Both the position numbers and the translations under genes were made by a program. 64,000 nt of DNA from contig JAUYAO010000054.1 of assembly GCA_030692565.1 (NCBI GenBank), positions 62,001 to 126,000 of the forward strand, in the 5' to 3' direction. This document shows positions 17,210 to 26,324 of the stretch, piece after piece (the stretch's first letter is position 1; each line of letters begins with the position of its first letter). Source of the stretch: Nitrospira sp. Its GTDB lineage: Bacteria; Nitrospirota; Nitrospiria; Nitrospirales; Nitrospiraceae. The notes below the pieces were generated by a model, which had not been told where the DNA came from, did no database searches, and saw only the letters and a program-made list of their open reading frames with translations.

Positions 17210-17614
17210 CTACCCCTTTGCTTCCGGTGGCGGCCAGTTCATTTCAGTGTGGCGGCCGCAGAAAAAGCAGGCGAGGCGGTAACGGGCCTTGCGTCGTGGA
17301 TTGGGCATGGAGATAAACGTGATGGGAGTATCGTCGAAGGGGCAGGTGGGTTGGTCGTGGAGGAGATGGACTTCGGCCATCATTGTAATCGAGGCCACGT
17401 CCCACGCCGGCTGATGTTCTTCCTTGCCCGTAATCTTTTCGACCAAGTGGCAGCGCTCGCACGTGGCTTCATAGGTCTTGATACGAGCGTTGTGCGGAGT
17501 GAGGTCGACGATATCCATAGCTCCGCCACAACCTGGCTTGGAGCAGGTCAGATGCTCATGCTGGAGTGCTTGGACGAATCGATGATGGGATTCGCGTTCT
17601 TGATCAGTCTTCAT
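17210..17614 (-). CDS. Cys-rich zinc-ribbon protein, hypothetical
   Basis: The 134-residue protein has four Cys pairs or near pairs: CSKPGCGG, CERCH, a single Cys in CPFDD, and CFFCGRH. They are spaced like two treble-clef or ribbon zinc sites. It lacks a signal peptide, so it is cytoplasmic. The function is unknown; similar arrangements bind zinc in RNA- or DNA-associated proteins. GGGAG precedes ATG 17614. It is convergent with the gene ending at 17185. Confidence 0.75.
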   Translation of the reverse strand: MKTDQERESHHRFVQALQHEHLTCSKPGCGGAMDIVDLTPHNARIKTYEATCERCHLVEKITGKEEHQPAWDVASITMMAEVHLLHDQPTCPFDDTPITFISMPNPRRKARYRLACFFCGRHTEMNWPPPEAKG

Positions 17615-17645
17615 TTATTCTCCCTTCCCTCCCTTCCCTCAAGCG

Positions 17646-17760
17646 AGGTGATCGGGGTAGTTTCATCTTGCGCGCATTGACCGAACGCCGTCTCTAATTT
17701 GAAAGTATGATCTGATCTTGGGCGTGCGGGCAGCGAGCACGGAAACTACCCCGGTCACCT
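17646..17760 (-). repeat. Variable-arm hairpin repeat, copy A
   Basis: The outer arms of 19 bases (AGGTGATCGGGGTAGTTTC and its partner at 17742-17760) pair with one G-U. On the minus strand the inner core reads GTGCTCGC, a GC-rich spacer, GTTCGG and then AATGCGCGCA. This core is shared with copies at 31135, 31712 and 36619, while the arms are unrelated. It begins 7 bases after the stop of the SDR gene at 17768 and has the same orientation as that gene. Confidence 0.8.
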
Positions 17761-17767
17761 CAGCCCC

Positions 17768-18502
17768 TCATATCCCCCATGCCCCGCTGATCTGGATGTT
17801 CGCCCCGTTTACGTAGCGCGCTTCTTCACTCAGTAAGTATCGCACGGCTGCGACGGTGTCGTCGATGGTGCCGATATAGCCGGCAGGAATGCGCTTCGTC
17901 ATGCCGGCCAATTCTTCCGGTGGCGCGCTGCCGGAATCGATGAATCCGGGCGAGATAGCATTCACGGTGATACCGTGCGACGCGAGCAGCTTGGCCAGCG
18001 TTCGGGTGAGGATGAGCACGCCGGCCTTGGCGATGTAATGTGCGGTGACGTCAGGCTGCGAGATCATCTGATCGGCGTTGGCCATGCTGAAGTTGATGAT
18101 GTGGCCGGATTTGCGGGCTTTCATCCCTGGCGAAACCGCTTTGGCCAGATAGAAGATGGGATGGAGATTGCCATCGAACATCTCGTTCCACCCCTCGACC
18201 GTTTCTTCGAACAGATTCACGCGATGGTAGGGACCTGCGCCGTTAATGAGAACATCAATTTGGCCCCACTTCTGTTCGACCTGAGCCACGAGATTCTTCG
18301 CTGCAACCGGGTCTGACACGTCGCAGCGGATGGCCAGCGCCTGTCCGCCGCGCTCCGTAATGGCCAGTGCGGTCTTTTGCGCATCGGCTTCGCTCGTGCG
18401 GTAGCAGATGGCGATCTTCCAATGCTGTGCAGCCAGGTCGAGCGCGATCCCACGCCCGATGCCCTTGGCTCCGCCGGTGATGAGTGCCACGCGTGTATTC
18501 AT
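17768..18502 (-). CDS. Short-chain dehydrogenase/reductase
   Basis: The 244-residue classical SDR has the cofactor motif TGGAKGIG near residue 9 and NGAG near 87. A Ser precedes the catalytic pair, which appears as HYIAK: His replaces the residue before Tyr, and Tyr and Lys are kept. A PG motif follows (AISPGFIDSG). Family members reduce or oxidise carbonyls with NAD(P)H, and FabG- and FolM-like enzymes are the nearest by feel, but the substrate is undetermined. It leads a minus-strand block with the two glycosyltransferases upstream. A variable-arm hairpin follows the stop. Confidence 0.88.
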   Translation of the reverse strand: MNTRVALITGGAKGIGRGIALDLAAQHWKIAICYRTSEADAQKTALAITERGGQALAIRCDVSDPVAAKNLVAQVEQKWGQIDVLINGAGPYHRVNLFEETVEGWNEMFDGNLHPIFYLAKAVSPGMKARKSGHIINFSMANADQMISQPDVTAHYIAKAGVLILTRTLAKLLASHGITVNAISPGFIDSGSAPPEELAGMTKRIPAGYIGTIDDTVAAVRYLLSEEARYVNGANIQISGAWGI

Positions 18503-18529
18503 GGTCGATGTCCGTGGTGAGTGCGGTGG

Positions 18530-19294
18530 TTATGTCTTCGTCCGCAGGCCCTTGGCGAGATGCTGCAGCGCGCCGGCCGTGCGTGCTGAAAAGGCCTGTT
18601 CATTTTTCGGTTTCTTTGCGTCTGCAGCACTGGCTTCTATCAATGCCTGAAGATCGTCGACGGTGTCGACATCGCGCCACGAAGGCAGGAGCGCCACCTT
18701 CAAGCCGAGACCGGCGGCTTTCCCCTGCGTCGCAGCGAGCACACCATCTGTCGACCAGGCAATGTCGACGAAGAGTTCAGGCCTAGGTTGCTTGAGGCCG
18801 ATCAAATAATATCCGCCATCCAGTGCCGGTCCTAAGACGACGTCGTGGGCATCCAGCAGAGCCAGGGCCTGCTTATAATGATCGAGCGGCAGCGAGGGGA
18901 CGTCGGTGCCGACGATGAAGACGCGTTGATAGCTCTTCCCGAAGAGGGTTGCAAACGCCTGCTGCATGCGCGCGCCCAGATCGTGGCCGACTTGATCGAT
19001 CAGCTTTACGCTGTGCCGTTCTTCCATGATTTGAAAGAAGACCAGTGTGGATGAGGGCGCGCAAGCCAGATAACGATCGACGGGTAACTTCAATTTTGTC
19101 GTGGCGACTTTGGTGCGTTCGAGCATGTCGATGACAAAGCTGCCGTGCAGGGTGGCGGCTTCGTCAGCGGTCAACGGAGGACAGAGGCGCGTTTTGACCT
19201 GGCCCGGTACGGGTGCTTTCGCGAAGATGACCAGGGCGGCCGGTTGTGGCTTGGATGTCGGAGGCTGCGACGACTTGGGCGTTGGTTTGCTCAT
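18530..19294 (-). CDS. TIGR04282-type arsenosugar biosynthesis glycosyltransferase (DUF2064)
   Basis: The 254-residue GT-A fold protein has VIFAKAPVPGQVKTRL near the N-terminus and GTDVPSLP, with DGGYYLIGL further on, the marks of the DUF2064/TIGR04282 family. In other bacteria these genes sit beside TIGR04283 glycosyltransferases and are linked to arsenosugar synthesis. Here the TIGR04283-like gene starts four bases upstream. No arsM-type methyltransferase or radical SAM ArsS gene is in the window, so the pathway link rests on the pair itself. Confidence 0.9.
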   Translation of the reverse strand: MSKPTPKSSQPPTSKPQPAALVIFAKAPVPGQVKTRLCPPLTADEAATLHGSFVIDMLERTKVATTKLKLPVDRYLACAPSSTLVFFQIMEERHSVKLIDQVGHDLGARMQQAFATLFGKSYQRVFIVGTDVPSLPLDHYKQALALLDAHDVVLGPALDGGYYLIGLKQPRPELFVDIAWSTDGVLAATQGKAAGLGLKVALLPSWRDVDTVDDLQALIEASAADAKKPKNEQAFSARTAGALQHLAKGLRTKT

Positions 19295-19297
19295 AGC

Positions 19298-19990
19298 TTA
19301 TCGGACTACACGATACCAGTGGTTGAGACGAGTAGGGCTGACTCCCAGCCAATACAGGAAGCGCAGCGTCCACATCAAGAGAATTGTGCGCAGGGGCCCG
19401 TTTTTCTCCCAACGGCGAAACGAGGTCGTGACGCGATCCGTGAGCGCGGCGGTCGGCCCCAAGCGTTTCAAGCGCCGGCTGAACTCGATATCTTCCATCA
19501 GCGGGATATCCGGGAATCCACCCATCCGTTCAAACACCTGCCGGCGGACAAAGATGGCTTGGTCGCCGGTGGCGATGCCGCTGAGCCGTGAGCGTCGGTT
19601 CATGAACCAGCTGATGACGGCGCCCCAGCGGGACGGTTGATCGAAACGGACATCGAACCGGCCTCCGATACAGCGGGGATTGCCCAATGCCGACTCTATG
19701 ACGGTCTTGGCAGTCGGGGGTAGCTCCGTGTCGGCATGGAGAAACAGGATCACGTCGCTGCGGCAGGCCTTCACGCCTTCGTTCAATTGGCGGGCGCGGC
19801 CGGTCGGCGCGGTGACCAGCCGTACGGCGGGCACCCTAGCGCAACAGGCTTGGACCATGGGAATGGTGGGGTCGGTGCTGCCGCCGTCGCTGACGATGAT
19901 GTCGTCGAATCCCAAGGCGACAGTGCGGGTGAGCGTGCGAGCGATGGTTGAAGATTCGTTCAGGGTGGGGATGATGACGGAAATCATCAT
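19298..19990 (-). CDS. TIGR04283-type family 2 glycosyltransferase
   Basis: The 230-residue GT2 enzyme begins SVIIPTLNES. It has the diphosphate/metal motif DGGSTD, the acceptor region HADTELP and the late motif MEDIEFSRRLKR. The sequence GRARQLNEG is typical of the TIGR04283 subgroup. It is expected to transfer a sugar from a nucleotide donor, possibly to an arsenic-containing acceptor. It sits just upstream of the DUF2064 gene in the same operon. The start is ATG 19990 or the next codon. Confidence 0.9.
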   Translation of the reverse strand: MMISVIIPTLNESSTIARTLTRTVALGFDDIIVSDGGSTDPTIPMVQACCARVPAVRLVTAPTGRARQLNEGVKACRSDVILFLHADTELPPTAKTVIESALGNPRCIGGRFDVRFDQPSRWGAVISWFMNRRSRLSGIATGDQAIFVRRQVFERMGGFPDIPLMEDIEFSRRLKRLGPTAALTDRVTTSFRRWEKNGPLRTILLMWTLRFLYWLGVSPTRLNHWYRVVR

Positions 19991-19996
19991 CGGGGT

Positions 19997-20401
19997 TTAT
20001 CTGTCCGGTGTCTTCGGCTCTCGGAACATGAAGTACATGACGACGACGACGGTGGTCCAGAAGACGACCTGTTTGTGCCAGAAGAGCACTTCGCCGTAGT
20101 GAAAGAAGCCCAATCCGATCGCGATCGCGCAGATCATGACGCTATAGCGCCAGGTAGGGTTCTCAATCACCGCGTTGGCCCACACGGCGATTCCGCCGAA
20201 GTAGATCAGGAGGGGGACGGCATTGATTTCAAATCCGCCGCTGATCGACAAAAAGACATTCAGAAAGCCGATGAAGATCAGGGCGGTGCCGGTCATCATG
20301 CCGGCGACGCTGAGTTGCTTGTCCTCGCTCGTCTCGCCGTCCACGTGGCCCGGCGACGAAGCCGGAGCGGGATCTTTTGTCGGAAGGTCTGTTGGTGCCA
20401 T
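19997..20401 (-). CDS. Small membrane protein, hypothetical
   Basis: The 134-residue protein has a polar, Pro-rich N-terminus of about 30 residues, then four closely spaced hydrophobic helices and a short charged tail. No motif is recognisable. It is spaced by only a few bases from dcd upstream and the glycosyltransferase downstream, so it belongs to the same transcript, but nothing shows a shared function. Confidence 0.78.
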   Translation of the reverse strand: MAPTDLPTKDPAPASSPGHVDGETSEDKQLSVAGMMTGTALIFIGFLNVFLSISGGFEINAVPLLIYFGGIAVWANAVIENPTWRYSVMICAIAIGLGFFHYGEVLFWHKQVVFWTTVVVVMYFMFREPKTPDR

Positions 20402-20403
20402 AG

Positions 20404-21558
20404 TTACACTTTGAAATGTTTGCTGAGTGTGAGCGCCTGCCCTTGATACGAGGACCCCAATGTGGTGCCGTAGAGCTGAGAGGGTACGTCGAGCATGCGG
20501 TCATATACAACCTTAAAAAAGGTCTGCCCGTCGTGGATCAGGAACGGCACATCGTGGGGGCGGACTTCCAGCACCACCTGCGTTCCTTTGATTTCCCCTT
20601 TCGCTCCATAACCGAAGCCCGGGTCGAAGAATCCGGCATAGTGGGTGCGCAGTTCTCCGCAGGCCGCTTCATACGCGACCATCTCAGCGGCGTATCCGGC
20701 CGGCACACGGATGCGTTCCTTGGAGGCGAGGATGTAAAACTCTTCCGGCTCCAGGAGGAGGCTGTCATGTCGATGGCGGTAGAGCGGCTCCCAGAAATCC
20801 GCGGCGGTATAGTGCCCGACTTTAGCCAGATCGATAACGTGGCTATTCTTCTTGGCCCGATAGCCGATGATGCCTGAGTCTGTCCGGTCGTCGCCCTTCA
20901 GGTCGATGCGCAGGAAGAGTCCGCGCTCGGCGCGGAACTCGCGCTGCCCCAGCGCTTTCCTGGTCGGGCTATTGTGATAGAGCAGCGGGGATTTGCTGTG
21001 CAGCGTCTGCAACGCCGCGTCGCTGACGGTGGCTTCGCCGCGCACGAACCGGATCTGATTCAGCGACTGTCCGGTTCGGACTTTAATGGCGAAGGAGCGA
21101 GGCACGACTTCGAGAAACAATGGGCCATGGTAGCCGGCTCTGATTTCGTCGAAGCCCGCATTCAAATCCGTGACGACGCGGGTGAAGACGTCGAGCCGTC
21201 CGGTCGTGCTTTTCGGGTTCGCCCGGGCGCGCAGGGTTTTGGGGAGCTTCAGCTGTTCCAGCAGCGGCACCAGATAGACGTGCCCCTTTTCCAGGATGGC
21301 TCCCTCCGTCAAATCCATCTCGTACATGACGAGATCCGATTGATAGAAGTCGAGGACGTCGAGTCGGGAGGATATCGGGGAGAGTTCCGGCAGAAAGCTG
21401 CTGATGAGCCGATAGGCTTTGCGCCCCAGGCGCAAGTCGAGACTGGCCGGTTGAATCTGCCGGTCTTCGATCGCGGGGGATGCCGTGAGGGCACCGGTGG
21501 CAATCAGTTGCTTGATGTCCTGATAGGGCAGAATGCCCTGGGTCGGTGTCTTGCTCAC
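20404..21558 (-). CDS. dcd: 2'-deoxycytidine 5'-triphosphate deaminase, long form
   Basis: The 384-residue protein resembles the long DCD family (PF06559), in which two dUTPase-like beta barrels are fused. Visible features are IQPASLDLRLG at the start of the first barrel, ANPKSTTGRLDVFTRVV with the conserved Ser/Arg region, and HYAGFFDPGFGYG in the second barrel. The reaction converts dCTP to dUTP for thymidylate synthesis. I choose GTG 21558 because its GTGA overlaps the TGA of the upstream aminomutase gene by four bases; the frame continues 12 codons upstream inside that gene. Confidence 0.88.
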   Translation of the reverse strand: MSKTPTQGILPYQDIKQLIATGALTASPAIEDRQIQPASLDLRLGRKAYRLISSFLPELSPISSRLDVLDFYQSDLVMYEMDLTEGAILEKGHVYLVPLLEQLKLPKTLRARANPKSTTGRLDVFTRVVTDLNAGFDEIRAGYHGPLFLEVVPRSFAIKVRTGQSLNQIRFVRGEATVSDAALQTLHSKSPLLYHNSPTRKALGQREFRAERGLFLRIDLKGDDRTDSGIIGYRAKKNSHVIDLAKVGHYTAADFWEPLYRHRHDSLLLEPEEFYILASKERIRVPAGYAAEMVAYEAACGELRTHYAGFFDPGFGYGAKGEIKGTQVVLEVRPHDVPFLIHDGQTFFKVVYDRMLDVPSQLYGTTLGSSYQGQALTLSKHFKV

Positions 21559-22742
21559 AGCGCGTCCGTATCTCCCCCGCAACTGTTGCCCCACGGAGAG
21601 AACCCGTCGCGATCGGGGTAACTGTTTTCGCTTGCTTCGTAGTCGAAGCCGGTCCGCGCACCGACCATCGGCAACTCGCGTCCGTGGCCCTGTTTCGGTT
21701 GCGGATAGCGGAACGTCTTATGCTCGTAATTCTGCAGCACGGCGCCGTCTTCGTCCAGATGCACCAGGTAGTCGCCGGGGAGGAGCGGAATTTTTCCTCC
21801 GCCGCCGGGCGCATCGATCACGAAGTGCGGGACCGCCATTCCACTGGTGTGGCCTTGAAGGGCTTTGATGATGTTCAGGCCGGTCTCGACCGACGTGCGG
21901 AAATGGTTGGTGCCTTTGGTCAGATCCGCTTGATAGAGGTAGTACGGCTTGACGCGGGCCAGGAGCAGCTGATGGACGAGGCGCTTCATCACCTCGGGGT
22001 CATCGTTGACCCCTTTCAATAGAACGGTCTGCGCGCCGAGCGGCACCCCGGCATCCGCGAGCATGCCGCAGGCGGCTTTCACCGCCGGCGTGAGTTCGTC
22101 CGGGTGGTTGAAGTGCAGGTTCATATAGATCGGGTGGTATTTCTTTACCAATTCGCACAGCTTCGGAGTAATGCGTTCCGGCAAGGTCCCGGGGACCCGT
22201 GAGCCGATGCGAATCAATTCCAGATGCGGGATACTCCGCAACGCTTTAAAGATCCGTTCGAGGAGATAGTCGGGCAGCAGGAGGGGATCTCCGCCTGAAA
22301 GAATGACGTCCCGCACTTCGGTATGTTCGCGCAAATAGGCGATGGCGCGATCCAGTTCGCCCTTCTTCAGAAAGCCGGGCTTTCCCACCAGCCGTTTTCT
22401 GGTGCAGAAGCGGCAGTAGATCGGACACTGATTGGTGACCATCAGGAGCACGCGGTCGGGGTACCGGTGGACGAGGTGAGGGACCGGACTCATCAGGTCT
22501 TCCTCGAGCGGATCGTCCTCCGCGTCGATATCGTCCAGCTCCGCGATCTCGGGTACCACCTGTTTCCAGATGGCGTCGCCTTTTTCCTTCATCGTCCCGA
22601 GGACGGTCGGGGTGATCCGCATGGGATACGGACCGACGATGGCTTCTATTTCCTTCTCGTCGAGTCCGAATCGGTCAGCCAGATCTTTCGGCTTCACGAT
22701 GCTCTCAGCGAGTATGCGTCTCCATTCCTCCACGGGCGTCAT
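21555..22742 (-). CDS. kamA: Lysine 2,3-aminomutase family radical SAM enzyme
   Basis: The 395-residue protein has the radical SAM cluster CPIYCRFCTRK and the GGDPLLL motif. It also has the PLP-lysine region PGGGGKIPLLPGDY, which together define KamA-type aminomutases that make beta-lysine. Start ATG 22742 follows AGGAGG. In archaea and some bacteria, beta-lysine is acetylated by AblB to an osmolyte; no ablB is adjacent, although a GNAT-like DUF2156 protein is encoded about 2 kb away. The gene overlaps dcd by four bases. An EF-P-modifying EpmB role is less likely given the length and the full C-terminus. Confidence 0.9.
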   Translation of the reverse strand: MTPVEEWRRILAESIVKPKDLADRFGLDEKEIEAIVGPYPMRITPTVLGTMKEKGDAIWKQVVPEIAELDDIDAEDDPLEEDLMSPVPHLVHRYPDRVLLMVTNQCPIYCRFCTRKRLVGKPGFLKKGELDRAIAYLREHTEVRDVILSGGDPLLLPDYLLERIFKALRSIPHLELIRIGSRVPGTLPERITPKLCELVKKYHPIYMNLHFNHPDELTPAVKAACGMLADAGVPLGAQTVLLKGVNDDPEVMKRLVHQLLLARVKPYYLYQADLTKGTNHFRTSVETGLNIIKALQGHTSGMAVPHFVIDAPGGGGKIPLLPGDYLVHLDEDGAVLQNYEHKTFRYPQPKQGHGRELPMVGARTGFDYEASENSYPDRDGFSPWGNSCGGDTDAL

Positions 22743-22832
22743 GGCCTCCTGTGTAAGAGATGAAACCACTCCCGACAAGGGTGGGCACACCCTGTCGCCG
22801 ATCGTGCGGGAACGTAGGGATTCTTGATAGGC

Positions 22833-23078
22833 CTACGAGGATGTCTTGGCATAGTGAGTGTCGAGGTGGGCCAAGATGTCGTGTGTCTCGGTCAAGACGA
22901 TGTTCCCGTCGGTCAGGACGGGCACATAATACTGACCTGAGATCTCATGAACCACTTTTCGCATCGGACGGATATCCGGCACGACGATGTCGTTGTACGC
23001 GACGTCTAGTTCCGAGAGTTTGTCCCGCACGACTTCGCAGTCGGGACACCAGTCGACATGATAGAGCGTCAGCGCCAT
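22833..23078 (-). CDS. Glutaredoxin-like / GST N-terminal domain protein
   Basis: The 81-residue thioredoxin-fold protein has the active site CPDC near residue 11. The cis-Pro is in YVPVLTD, and the glutathione-recognition turn appears as ETHDILAHLD. These features fit a dithiol glutaredoxin or a stand-alone GST N-terminal domain. It lies between the aminomutase gene and the ATP-grasp-like gene, all on the minus strand. Confidence 0.88.
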   Translation of the reverse strand: MALTLYHVDWCPDCEVVRDKLSELDVAYNDIVVPDIRPMRKVVHEISGQYYVPVLTDGNIVLTETHDILAHLDTHYAKTSS

Positions 23079-23150
23079 GATGGTCTAAGGCTACCATGGA
23101 AATCAGTGAAAGTGGAATGAGGCTTTTGGGGAAAAAGAGGTGATGTCGAG

Positions 23151-24599
23151 TTACGACTCTTGCAGGGCGCAGGGGACCATGATGGCATCTTTCATCCCGT
23201 GGATGATTTTCTTTTCCGCCGAACAGATCGTGGCCAGGATTCCGGCCAATTCGGCTTTGCCGTCCGCCACAAAATAATAGGGTGACAGGCGCGCTCGGCC
23301 GTTCATCCGCATCAGCTGATTGGCCGTTGGATCCCAGTAGTCGAGTTCGTAGATGCGGCCTTTGTGGAATTCCTGAAGAATGTAGGGCGTCGTCGGAAAC
23401 GACGCGAGTGCGTGGTCGATGGCGGCGGCCCATTCGGCCTGCGGGAGATCGTGTCCGACCGACACGCCCCGGCTGCCCCAGGCCAGTTCGGAAAACCCCG
23501 ACGGCTTGATCACATAATGCCGTTCCTTCTGCGTGGCGGCGGCGAGATCACGCCAATTGGTGACGGCGCGGTCGCCCATGCGCAATCCGGGAATCGTGGC
23601 GGACGGCGGAATCGGCGCCGGGTCGAGCAGCCAGGTGCGAGGCATAATGGCTGTGAGGTCCAGCAGGGTGGCTTCGCCGAGTTCCTTTTCCCAGAATGGG
23701 CGGAGCACCGGATGGTGCAGGAGGGCAAAGGCCGACTTCTCTTCCAAAGCCGGTTTATAAGGCGGGGTGACCGCCACCAACTCTTTTTTGGCGGCGTATT
23801 GAATCAACTCGGCTTTCGGGATGTTCAAGAGATCGAAGAGCTCGTAAAAGCGATAGAGCACGGCGATGGGGTTTTCCCCCGTTTCCGTCCGAAGTCGCAA
23901 TCCGTCTTCCGTGAATCGCACATCCCGCGGCTCCACGCAGTAGGCGTGCACACCCTGCTCGCGCAGTCGGGCAGCCAGCCAGGTCATTTCCGGCCGATAT
24001 TCTTTGGCCTCTTCCGATGCGACGATGGCGATACAGCCGAGCCGTTCTCGCTGGATCGCTTTCAACATCGTGGCGAATCCCCGCACCATGCCGTCGCGCC
24101 CGCCGATGAGCGGCAGAGGCCTGTCGTCGAGTCCGCTATAGATGGACGACAGGCAGGCGGTCAGACCGATCCCGCCGGGGACTGAGTCCAGCTCGGTGAT
24201 GACCATGCCGTCCTGGGTCGGAATCACATCCGGTCGAATCACTGCCGGCAGCTCATCCCGAAAGCGCTTCATCCGGCTATAGGTAATCAAGGCTTCGGGT
24301 TTGCCTTGGTCGAGATACTGCGCGACCCATTTCGGCTGGGTCCCCTTCGCGCTTTCGAGATAGAGGCGGTTTTGAGCCCGGTAGAAAGTCAGGAGCTGGG
24401 GGCCTAGTTTGGTGACGAAGGCGATCTGCTCTGATGAGAGAAAGAGCGGGCAAGGGCTGACACGCCAGGAATTCGTCGCCTGCGGTGCGGTCGCCGAGGC
24501 AAAGAGGCCGGCGGTTTCCAGCTGAGTGCGTATGTCGGCACAGCGGCGGATGGCGAGGTCCGGCGCCAGGGACGAACAGGGTGACGGTGTATGAGCCAA
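23151..24599 (-). CDS. ATP-grasp-like protein of unknown function
   Basis: About 482 residues from TTG 24599, which follows AAGGA by about nine bases; the longer frame upstream would run into the divergent gene at 24825 and reads as non-protein sequence. The segments PDVIPTQDGMVITELDSVPGG, VLYRFYELF, HYVIKPSGFSELAWGSRGVSVG and ILQEFHKGRIY resemble a circularly permuted ATP-grasp fold, as in glutathionylspermidine synthase-like proteins. The substrate is unknown. No membrane or signal segment is seen. Confidence 0.75.
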   Translation of the reverse strand: MAHTPSPCSSLAPDLAIRRCADIRTQLETAGLFASATAPQATNSWRVSPCPLFLSSEQIAFVTKLGPQLLTFYRAQNRLYLESAKGTQPKWVAQYLDQGKPEALITYSRMKRFRDELPAVIRPDVIPTQDGMVITELDSVPGGIGLTACLSSIYSGLDDRPLPLIGGRDGMVRGFATMLKAIQRERLGCIAIVASEEAKEYRPEMTWLAARLREQGVHAYCVEPRDVRFTEDGLRLRTETGENPIAVLYRFYELFDLLNIPKAELIQYAAKKELVAVTPPYKPALEEKSAFALLHHPVLRPFWEKELGEATLLDLTAIMPRTWLLDPAPIPPSATIPGLRMGDRAVTNWRDLAAATQKERHYVIKPSGFSELAWGSRGVSVGHDLPQAEWAAAIDHALASFPTTPYILQEFHKGRIYELDYWDPTANQLMRMNGRARLSPYYFVADGKAELAGILATICSAEKKIIHGMKDAIMVPCALQES

Positions 24600-24824
24600 A
24601 GGGCTGTTCCTTAGTGGGGTGTTGTGCGAGCTTCGGATGTCGAGGACGTGTGCTGGCGATGCTACCACGGGGGGCAGGGGCGGACAAGGGGGCGTTCGTG
24701 TTGGTAGGCCGTTCGTTGCCTGTGCGATAGATCGCTGCAGAGGGGGATTCTGAGGGGCTATGGAATGTGCGGTCGAGTGGTCGTTCCTTGCTCGATGGGC
24801 GAGCCCATCGTATGATGGGCCGTC

Positions 24825-26324
24825 ATGGCGTTTATTCAGATGGAGTCCAATTCGCGAGTGACCCTGTCCGATCCACTGCCACAATTCGTTCCCGGTTCCG
24901 TGTGTGTGCAATGCGATGTCTGTTGCCGGTTTCCTGAGTCGGACAGTTTTCTTCGCCCCTACTTTACACGGGATGAAATCGGGGCTGCGGTGGCGCAGGG
25001 ACTGTCGCCCGCGTTGTTTGCGGATCCCGTCGGATCTCAAATTGCGCTCGTCAAAGACGCCGAGAGCGAAGGGTATCTGTGTCCTGCCTTCGATCCCGCA
25101 ACCTCACGCTGTGGCATCTATGACCACCGGCCGCTCGATTGCCGGCTCTATCCGTTGGCGTTGATGTGGAACGAAGCTGGTACCGAGGTCGAGCTCGGGT
25201 GGGATACCAAGTGCCCCTTCATGCGGGAGGCGGTTCCCGGAGAGATTCGCCAGCATGCCGGGCTGGTTCAGGCGCTCCTTCGGCAGGAGACCACGCTCCG
25301 GCTTCTTGCGAGCAATCCTCGTTTAATCGGTCGCTTTCAAGAGGATGTGGTCGTGCTCGCCTCATTGCCGGAGGTGACGGCCCGCGTGCGTCTCCATCGG
25401 CCGGACCGGCGTCTCCGCCCGCTTCTACTGGAGGATGCGCTCCGGATGACGCAGGCGTTGGAGCGGTCCGAATGCCTGGGCCATGAGGCACTAGCGGCCT
25501 ACGCGTTTGTGTATCACTATATATGGGCCACGACACTGCCCTATTGGTGGATGGAGCGGGACGGTGTTTTCTTCCTGTTCGCCCATTCTCCCGATGGATG
25601 GTTTATGCCGCTGCCCCCGCTTGGGCCGAAACCGCTTGAAGCATCGGTGGGGGAGGGGTTAGCCGATTTGCATCGATGGAACAATGGTTCTCCAGTCAGC
25701 CGGATCGAGAACGTCACGGATCATCAGAAGGCGCGTCTCGCCGGCAGTACGTTGCAATGGTCGGAGAAGTCTCCGGACTATCTGTACCGGACCGACCCGC
25801 TGGTGCAGCTCGCCGGAGATTCCTATAAGTCGCAACGGGCGCTTTGCAATCGGGTTGAACGAACAGCGTCGGTGACACTTCGTCCGTATACGGTGGCCGA
25901 TCAGCCCGCGTGCCGTAACCTGTTCCGTCGATGGGTTTCGCAGAAGCAAGAGGGAACGCTGGATACAATGGGACGCTATCTCTTGGAGGATGCCGAAGCG
26001 GCCCATGCACTGATCTGGGCGCTGGGTGATCGGCTGGGGCTTGCCGGCACCGTGGCCTGTGCGGAGGATCAGGTGGTGGGTTATACGTTTGGCTACCGGC
26101 TTGCGCCCGAGACGTTCGCGGTGCTGGTCGAAGTCGCCGACCGATCCGTGCCCGGTCTGGCGCAGTATCTGTTTCGCGAGACCTGTCGCGCCGCGCACCA
26201 CGGCGGCGCCGAGTATATCAATGCCATGGACGATGCCGGTCTTCCCGGTCTCAGAGCCGCCAAGCAGGCGTATCATCCCGTGGCCATGATCAAGAGTTGG
26301 ATTGCGAGTCCGCTGCAGCCATGA
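24825..26324 (+). CDS. Fusion of a YkgJ-type Cys-cluster domain and a DUF2156/GNAT-like domain
   Basis: In this 499-residue protein, residues about 20-140 carry the YkgJ-type zinc/iron-chelating cluster: CVQCDVCCRF, CPAFDPATSRCGIYDHRPLDCRLYPLAL and a later CPF. The C-terminal half (PLPPLGPKPLEASV onward) resembles DUF2156, an acyl- or aminoacyl-transferase fold related to GNAT, with VVGYTFGYRL and EYINAMDDAGLPGLRAAK. The combined protein may modify a metal-linked or lipid target; no function is established. ATG 24840 is an alternative start. Its stop overlaps the start of the hybrid kinase by four bases. Confidence 0.82.
   Translation: MAFIQMESNSRVTLSDPLPQFVPGSVCVQCDVCCRFPESDSFLRPYFTRDEIGAAVAQGLSPALFADPVGSQIALVKDAESEGYLCPAFDPATSRCGIYDHRPLDCRLYPLALMWNEAGTEVELGWDTKCPFMREAVPGEIRQHAGLVQALLRQETTLRLLASNPRLIGRFQEDVVVLASLPEVTARVRLHRPDRRLRPLLLEDALRMTQALERSECLGHEALAAYAFVYHYIWATTLPYWWMERDGVFFLFAHSPDGWFMPLPPLGPKPLEASVGEGLADLHRWNNGSPVSRIENVTDHQKARLAGSTLQWSEKSPDYLYRTDPLVQLAGDSYKSQRALCNRVERTASVTLRPYTVADQPACRNLFRRWVSQKQEGTLDTMGRYLLEDAEAAHALIWALGDRLGLAGTVACAEDQVVGYTFGYRLAPETFAVLVEVADRSVPGLAQYLFRETCRAAHHGGAEYINAMDDAGLPGLRAAKQAYHPVAMIKSWIASPLQP

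Noticed and set aside
24600-25040. N-terminal extension of the ATP-grasp-like protein to 25040
   Set aside because: The extension overlaps the start of the divergent YkgJ fusion gene and is Pro/His/Ser-rich without structure; TTG 24599 has a ribosome site at normal spacing.
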